A DNA stretch of 18,332 nt, from NCBI GenBank assembly GCA_002335495.1, contig DDBW01000019.1:1-18332 (forward strand), written 5' to 3'. Position numbers and translations under genes: made by a program. Below the pieces are notes generated by a model. The model searched no databases. It was given only the letters and a program-made list of their open reading frames with translations, and was not told where the DNA came from. Shown here piece after piece: positions 13,834 through 18,332 of this stretch; positions within the stretch are counted from its first letter, which is position 1, and every line of letters starts with the position of its first letter. The stretch is from Candidatus Dojkabacteria bacterium UBA2022. GTDB lineage: Bacteria; Patescibacteriota; Dojkabacteria; SC72.

Positions 13834-16797
13834 ATGTTAAAACTTCTTGCCGGATTTTTTGATTCCAACGAAAAGCAACTTCGCAAAGCTCAGCCTATTA
13901 TAGATAGGATAAATGCTTTGGAAGGGGATATTTCTAAACTCTCCGATGAACAATTACGTGAGAAAACTAATGAGCTGAGAAAGAAACTCGGCTACGATGT
14001 TAACAAAGTGAGAGCTGATTTTAGAGAGCTATCTGACACCCAGCTTAAAAGTACTTTGGAAAAGGAGAAGAATACTTTAAATGAGATCCTTCCAGAAGCG
14101 TTTGCTGTTGTTCGAGAGGCCTCAAAGCGAGTATCAAACCACAGACATTTTGATGTGCAGATGATGGCAGGATACTTCCTGTTTAACAATAAAATTGTGG
14201 AGTTGTTTACGGGAGAAGGAAAAACTCTTGCCGCAAATATGCCACTATACCTCTACGGTCTAACAGGAAGAGGTGCCCACCTCGTTACAGTTAACGACTA
14301 TCTTGCGAGAAGAGATGCTGAATGGAACGGTCACATCCTTAACTCAATTGGTATTACCGTTGGGGTAATTAATAACAATCAGCAGTATAGGTTTGTTGCA
14401 GACCAAGAGGCTATAAAGATAAAAGGGGATGAAGCTAAAAAACTTATTAAAGAACGAGATCAGAAAGCTAAAGAAGCTGGAAGACTTAAGTATGATCATA
14501 TGTCTGGGGTTAACCTCGTTGAATGTAGTAAAGAGGAGGCCTATGCATGTGACGTAGTTTACGGTACTAATAACGAATTCGGTTTCGATTATCTTCGTGA
14601 CAACATGGCACAGAGAGTTGAAGATATTGTTCAAGGACCTTTGTACTTTTCAATAGTGGACGAGGCTGACTCCATCCTTATTGACGAGGCTAGAACCCCC
14701 CTCATTATATCCACAAGCGCTCAGGCTTCAAATGATATGTATAAGCAGTTTGCGAAGGTTGTACGTGGGCTCAAGCGTGATACGGACTATACCGTGGATG
14801 AGAAGTCTAAGGCCGTTTCTTTAAATGACGCTGGTATTGATAAAGTGGAGAAGGCTTTAGGAGTTAAGAATGTTTATGAGGATGCCCAGCTTGCTTATCA
14901 TTTGGATAACGCCCTAAAGGCAAAGGAACTGTATCGTTTGGATGAGGAATATATTGTGAGAGATGGAGAAGTCCTAATCGTTGATGAATTTACCGGACGA
15001 GTACTAGCAGGGAGAAGGTATAGCGAAGGATTGCATCAGGCTATTGAAGCAAAGGAAGGCGTTGAAGTTAAGAGAGAGTCTAGAACCCTTGCCACTATCA
15101 CTCTTCAGAACTATTTCCGATTGTATAAATATATGGCAGGTATGACGGGTACAGCCCTCACTGAAGCAGAGGAGTTTGCCAAGATCTATAACCTTGACGT
15201 TATGGTTATACCAACCAACCGACCTGTTGTTAGAGAAGATTTCTCTGATGTTGTATTCCGAACTCAGGAGGGGAAGTTTAAGGCCATAATTGAGGATATC
15301 AAGGAACACAATGAGAAAGGGCAGCCTGTGCTTGTAGGTACAACCTCGGTTGAGAAATCAGAGATTCTTTCCGAAATGTTAACCAAAGAAGGGATTAAAC
15401 ATAATGTACTTAACGCAAAACAGCATGAGCAGGAGGCTAAAGTTGTAACGGAAGCTGGAAAGAAGGGACAGGTTACAATTGCTACTAACATGGCGGGTAG
15501 AGGAACAGATATATCGTTAGGTGAAGGAGTTAGGGAGCTTGGTGGATTGTATATAATCGGCTCTGAAAGACATGAATCTCGAAGAATCGATAATCAGCTA
15601 AGAGGTAGATCGGGAAGACAGGGAGATCCAGGAAGTTCAAAATTCTACGTATCTTTCCAGGATGAATTGATGAGACTCTTCGGTGGAGATCGTATGAATG
15701 CCATTATGAGTAGCTTGGGATTAGAAGATGAGACTCCTGTTTCACTATCAATACTAGGTAAAAGTATTGAGTCTGCACAGAAAAAGGTTGAAGCCTACAA
15801 CTATGATATCCGAAAGAACCTTGTTGATTACGATGATGTTCTGAACAAGCAGAGAGACATCATTTACGACATTAGAAGAAAGGTACTTCAGTCTGCTGAG
15901 AGTATCAAAGTTGAGAATGAGATGGTTGAGTTGAAGGAGCAGGATATGAAAACGGTTGACGTTAATAGGATTCAGGATGAACTAGGTAGCTTTATGCTTA
16001 GCAATAGGGACTCTTGGGGACTCGAATATACCCCTTCAGTGCTTCACTTAAACCACCCAATTATTTTCTGGGTGCTTAAAAAAATCATTGAACATACTAG
16101 AACTGTTATATTCACACAGCTTAGCGATGACATGGAGGTTGATAGTAAAGAGGAGAATACTGCCATCAAACAGATTCAATCTTTCATGAGCGAGGAGTTG
16201 TTCAATATTGCTGTAAAGCTGCTAGGGTATAAGGATGGAGAGGAATTTATTACTAAATTTAACGAGGGGCATCAGGGAAGTCCAAAATTGGATATGCTAC
16301 TTCATCTAGTAGTAACGGGCTTTGTATTCCATGTTAACTCTCTTGGTCATAAAGCAATTGTTGATATTACAAAACTTCTTGCTCTCCAGACTATTGATAA
16401 CTTCTGGATGGAACATCTGGATAACATGCAGGATCTAAGAGAAGGAATCAGTCTTAGAAACCTTGCACAGAGAGATCCTTTGGTTGAGTATAAGAATGAA
16501 GGATTTGCCCTCTTTGACAACCTTATGGCTACCGTTGATGATGCTATGGTTAACCGATACTTCAAAGTTAGGGTTGTAACCGAGCAGAGAATGGAGGGAC
16601 AGGAAGTTAAAAATGATACTGCTAGCCCTCTGGAGGCTCTAGATGATACAAGATCCTTAGGTAGAGTGCAGACTACGGTTGTGAAGAGTGAAAAGGTAGG
16701 GCGTAATGATAAATGCCCATGCGGAAGTGGTAAAAAATATAAGCAGTGTGGGTTAAAAAATACTCCCGAGCATAAAAAACTCATGGCTGGAAAGTAA
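13834..16797 (+). CDS. secA: Protein translocase subunit SecA
   Basis: The ATPase motor that pushes unfolded preproteins through SecYEG. The protein is 987 residues, longer than E. coli SecA (about 900). Visible in order: N-terminal helix (MLKLLAGFFDSNEKQL); Walker A TGEGKT (126-131); DYLARRDAEW (155-164); YGTNNEFGFDYLRDNM (243-258); Walker B DEAD at 276-279 with IDEARTPLIIS; GMTGTA; the second helicase domain with TNMAGRGTDISLGEGV and RIDNQLRGRSGRQGDPGSS; the helical scaffold and wing with DNFWMEHLDNMQDLREGI; and the C-terminal zinc motif CPCGSGKKYKQCG (961-973). A lysine/glutamate-rich insertion of about 40-50 residues lies at roughly 181-230. The zinc motif has only three standard ligands (Cys961, Cys963, Cys972), with Gly where His or Cys is usual. 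It has its own extended -10 promoter and no Shine-Dalgarno sequence. Confidence 0.98.
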   Translation: MLKLLAGFFDSNEKQLRKAQPIIDRINALEGDISKLSDEQLREKTNELRKKLGYDVNKVRADFRELSDTQLKSTLEKEKNTLNEILPEAFAVVREASKRVSNHRHFDVQMMAGYFLFNNKIVELFTGEGKTLAANMPLYLYGLTGRGAHLVTVNDYLARRDAEWNGHILNSIGITVGVINNNQQYRFVADQEAIKIKGDEAKKLIKERDQKAKEAGRLKYDHMSGVNLVECSKEEAYACDVVYGTNNEFGFDYLRDNMAQRVEDIVQGPLYFSIVDEADSILIDEARTPLIISTSAQASNDMYKQFAKVVRGLKRDTDYTVDEKSKAVSLNDAGIDKVEKALGVKNVYEDAQLAYHLDNALKAKELYRLDEEYIVRDGEVLIVDEFTGRVLAGRRYSEGLHQAIEAKEGVEVKRESRTLATITLQNYFRLYKYMAGMTGTALTEAEEFAKIYNLDVMVIPTNRPVVREDFSDVVFRTQEGKFKAIIEDIKEHNEKGQPVLVGTTSVEKSEILSEMLTKEGIKHNVLNAKQHEQEAKVVTEAGKKGQVTIATNMAGRGTDISLGEGVRELGGLYIIGSERHESRRIDNQLRGRSGRQGDPGSSKFYVSFQDELMRLFGGDRMNAIMSSLGLEDETPVSLSILGKSIESAQKKVEAYNYDIRKNLVDYDDVLNKQRDIIYDIRRKVLQSAESIKVENEMVELKEQDMKTVDVNRIQDELGSFMLSNRDSWGLEYTPSVLHLNHPIIFWVLKKIIEHTRTVIFTQLSDDMEVDSKEENTAIKQIQSFMSEELFNIAVKLLGYKDGEEFITKFNEGHQGSPKLDMLLHLVVTGFVFHVNSLGHKAIVDITKLLALQTIDNFWMEHLDNMQDLREGISLRNLAQRDPLVEYKNEGFALFDNLMATVDDAMVNRYFKVRVVTEQRMEGQEVKNDTASPLEALDDTRSLGRVQTTVVKSEKVGRNDKCPCGSGKKYKQCGLKNTPEHKKLMAGK

Positions 16798-16848
16798 TTC
16801 CTAATACTATAGCGTAGTAGCGCCATTTACAGCTGGCTGTTAAAAATT

Positions 16849-16868
16849 CCTTTATTTAAAAGGCTTTT
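16849..16868 (+). terminator. Weak candidate terminator after secA
   Basis: CCTTT-ATTTA-AAAGG is a 5-bp stem with a 5-base loop, followed by CTTTT. It sits about 50 bases past the secA stop and upstream of the next promoter. The stem is short, so termination would be inefficient. A second small hairpin, ACAGC-TG-GCTGT (16829-16840), precedes it. Confidence 0.35.
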
Positions 16869-16893
16869 GTATAAAAAGTTATCTATAGGTCAA

Positions 16894-16920
16894 TTGACAA
16901 CCGTATAGTGTCCATAATAT
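16894..16920 (+). promoter_or_regulatory. Candidate promoter for the zinc-ribbon gene
   Basis: A perfect TTGACA (16894-16899) is followed after 15 bases by TAATAT (16915-16920). The spacer is two bases short of ideal and the -10 is imperfect; CATAAT at 16913-16918 would leave only 13 bases. A TATAGT at 16904-16909 is an alternative -10. The first choice would leave a leader of about 30 bases before the ATG at 16959. Confidence 0.4.
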
Positions 16921-16958
16921 CCTGAATAGTACAAATAATTAAGTTCTTTGTGTTTTAA

Positions 16959-17465
16959 ATGACTGCCTCAAATACAAAGACAACTGACAAGAAAGTTGTC
17001 CAGCCCATGAAGAGTATCCATATTGTTGTCTTTGGATGCCCAAACTGTGGTGAAGAATTAGAAGAGTTAAAGCTATGTAAGGAATGCAATTCACCAATGA
17101 AGGTTGTTCAGGTGATTGAGAAATTTGGACAGGATGCCGAAGAGTATCTAGCTCACCTCAAACGAGAAGGAATCTGGACTTCAGATTCGGTTATGCCAAA
17201 GAAGAATGTAGATGATGTCTCTGGAATTGGTGCCGATGATTTAGATGATCTTGATATCCCAATCAAGGGTCTTGCAGAAGATTCTAGTACGTTTGCAGAG
17301 CCTGATGTCGCAGGGCTTACAGATATATTTCCTGATGATGGTGCGCCGTCCACGGCAGAACCAGATCTTGATTTCCAAGATGCTCTTAGCACTTTGGATG
17401 AAGAGGAAGAGGATATGGCTGAGGACTTAGGTGATCTCGGCCCTGATGGCTTGCCAGAGCTTTAG
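16959..17465 (+). CDS. Zinc-ribbon protein with acidic C-terminal tail, function unknown
   Basis: A 168-residue soluble protein. Residues 22-45 form a zinc ribbon, FGCPNCGEELEELKLCKECNS, with four cysteines at 27, 30, 40 and 43 (CxxC-x9-CxxC). A helical stretch follows (VVQVIEKFGQDAEEYLAHLKREGIW). From about residue 85 to the end the chain is very rich in Asp and Glu (DDLDDLDIP, LDEEEEDMAEDLGDLGPDGL) and looks disordered. This layout suits a protein that binds a basic partner or nucleic-acid-binding complex, but I recognise no named family. It lies 161 bases after secA with its own likely promoter, so a link to secretion is unproven. An in-frame ATG at 17007 would still keep the zinc ribbon. 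Confidence 0.8.
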   Translation: MTASNTKTTDKKVVQPMKSIHIVVFGCPNCGEELEELKLCKECNSPMKVVQVIEKFGQDAEEYLAHLKREGIWTSDSVMPKKNVDDVSGIGADDLDDLDIPIKGLAEDSSTFAEPDVAGLTDIFPDDGAPSTAEPDLDFQDALSTLDEEEEDMAEDLGDLGPDGLPEL

Positions 17466-17494
17466 TTGTCTGTTTCATGATCTGTTGATAAACT
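17466..17494 (+). promoter_or_regulatory. Candidate promoter giving a leaderless mRNA
   Basis: TTGTCT (17466-17471, four of six -35 bases) and TAAACT (17489-17494, four of six -10 bases) are 17 bases apart. The expected start point is on or next to the A of the ATG at 17502, and no ribosome-binding site is present. The boxes are weaker than at 4745-4773, but the geometry is the same. Confidence 0.45.
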
Positions 17495-17501
17495 TGAGTC
17501 A

Positions 17502-18332
17502 ATGAAAGACTTAAGGGTTGCTATTATTACAGAATTTATAAATTCCACAGGTGGTTCGGATCGGGTTATTGAATCTTTGCTCGATCTTTTCCCTTCATCA
17601 GAGATTTTCACAGCTACCTTTACTCCTAAAAACTATCCTAATCTAAAAGCCAAGGTTCATACCCCCAAGTTTTTCGGTTGGGTGCTTCAGAAAGGGATTG
17701 GGCGACGAATAACGGTATTTATGCCCTTTCTATTTGAACGATTTGATCTTAAAGGCTTTGATGTTGTTGTATCCGTATCCGCTGGGGCATCTAAGGGGGT
17801 TATTACATATCCGGGGCAGCCTCATATCTCGATTATATGCACACCTCCACGACATCAGTGGGATGGGGATATCAATGTTAGAGGATCTGCCCTAAGGTTT
17901 ATATATCATTTAGGTTCAAAAATAATATCAAGCTATATCAGAGTTTGGGATATTACTGCAGTTGCCCGCATTGATCGCCTCATCTCTATCTCCAAGTTTA
18001 TACAGAAGAAAGTTTTTAAGAGGTATAAAAGGGAGTCTGAGGTAATCTATCCAGGAATCAAGGAATTCTGGTTCGACAAGCCTTCTACATCCCAAGTGAA
18101 GTCAATAAATCAGAAATATCGCCTGCCTAGTGAGTACTATATTGTTGTTTCAAGATTATTTGATTATAAAAGGGTTGATTGGGCTATAAAGGCTTGTGGC
18201 ATTGCCGGAAAACATCTTGTTATCGTTGGTGAAGGGCCCGATCGAGGGTATCTTGAAAAAGTTGCTAAAAGATTCGCCCCTGGACTTGTACATTTTCTGG
18301 GTAGAAGAGAGAATGAGGAAATCCTGGCTTTA
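17502..18332 (+). CDS. Glycosyltransferase family 4, 3' end outside window
   Basis: The first 277 codons of a GT-B glycosyltransferase that runs off the window end without a stop. It begins MKDLRVAIITEFINSTGGSD, the usual first strand plus the glycine-rich donor loop. ICTPPRHQWDGD (about 123-134) matches the TPPRY/HLW motif seen in WbaZ-like mannosyltransferases. ISKFIQKKVFKRY...VIYPGI ends the acceptor domain. YYIVVSRLFDYKRVDWAIKA (about 219-238, with the Lys-Arg pair that contacts the nucleotide) and IVGEGPDRGYLEKVAK open the donor domain. The EX7E motif is expected just past the end. It is separated from the zinc-ribbon gene by 36 bases that hold a possible leaderless promoter, so it may begin a second glycan gene set. 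Confidence 0.88.
   Translation, partial: MKDLRVAIITEFINSTGGSDRVIESLLDLFPSSEIFTATFTPKNYPNLKAKVHTPKFFGWVLQKGIGRRITVFMPFLFERFDLKGFDVVVSVSAGASKGVITYPGQPHISIICTPPRHQWDGDINVRGSALRFIYHLGSKIISSYIRVWDITAVARIDRLISISKFIQKKVFKRYKRESEVIYPGIKEFWFDKPSTSQVKSINQKYRLPSEYYIVVSRLFDYKRVDWAIKACGIAGKHLVIVGEGPDRGYLEKVAKRFAPGLVHFLGRRENEEILAL

Noticed and set aside
16347..16826. Minus-strand open frame of 159 codons over the 3' end of secA
   Set aside because: It covers conserved SecA sequence in antisense, and its composition (Leu/Ser/Arg-rich) is that of a shadow frame.
16979..17000. Inverted repeat GACAAC-10 bases-GTTGTC at the start of the zinc-ribbon gene
   Set aside because: The arms are only 6 bases, inside coding sequence, and no promoter or second copy is linked to them; chance is the simplest explanation.
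1..18332. CRISPR array, tRNA, rRNA or transposable element
   Set aside because: No regularly spaced direct repeats, cloverleaf or CCA end, rRNA-like stretch, transposase motif or terminal inverted repeats were seen on either strand by eye.

Overview
The window looks like a chromosomal segment of a small-genome, AT-rich bacterium, most likely from the Candidate Phyla Radiation (Patescibacteria). This is an inference from four things: SecA carries a long charged insertion, Shine-Dalgarno sequences are almost absent, genes are tightly packed with overlapping start and stop codons, and several promoters appear to drive leaderless or near-leaderless mRNAs. TGA is used as a stop (for example at 1129-1131 and 3804-3806), so the code is the standard bacterial one and not the TGA=Gly code of Gracilibacteria/SR1. 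No rRNA, tRNA, CRISPR array, insertion sequence or transposase was seen, and no gene-free stretch exceeds 300 bases.

Region 1 (1-10448, + strand) is a surface-polysaccharide or glycan gene cluster. It holds, in order, two GT-B (GT4-like) glycosyltransferases, three GT2 (GT-A) glycosyltransferases, a GT4 enzyme behind its own promoter (4745-4773), a large polytopic GT-C-like membrane protein, a GDP-mannose 4,6-dehydratase (gmd), another GT4 enzyme and a small DUF456-type membrane protein. Nearly all junctions overlap by 1-11 bases (ATGA, TAATG), so these are probably one or two operons. The only real gap is the 68 bases before 4780. No Wzx flippase, Wzy polymerase or ABC exporter is visible; they may lie outside the window.

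Region 2 (10432-13233, - strand) is a two-gene unit. An exported, multidomain M23 metallopeptidase (DNRLRE-like domain, Ig-like domain, cysteine-containing middle, C-terminal peptidase) is followed by a membrane-anchored protein of unknown function. The second gene collides tail to tail with the DUF456 gene, sharing 17 bases.

Region 3 (13287-17465, + strand) starts with a divergent small membrane-anchored protein whose start is best moved to 13338. Next comes secA, with an extended -10 promoter and a possible 7-codon leader ORF. Last is a zinc-ribbon protein with a very acidic tail.

Region 4 (17502 to the end) is the 5' part of another GT4 glycosyltransferase behind its own likely leaderless promoter, so glycosyltransferase genes resume after the Sec/peptidase block.

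Taken together, the genes serve the cell envelope: making an activated deoxy-sugar, assembling glycans at the cytoplasmic membrane, exporting proteins (SecA), and remodelling or binding the wall (M23). The most interesting unexplained signals are the leaderless promoters, the 10-bp inverted repeat covering the M23 start codon, the mini-ORF before secA, and the altered SEC-C zinc site of SecA.
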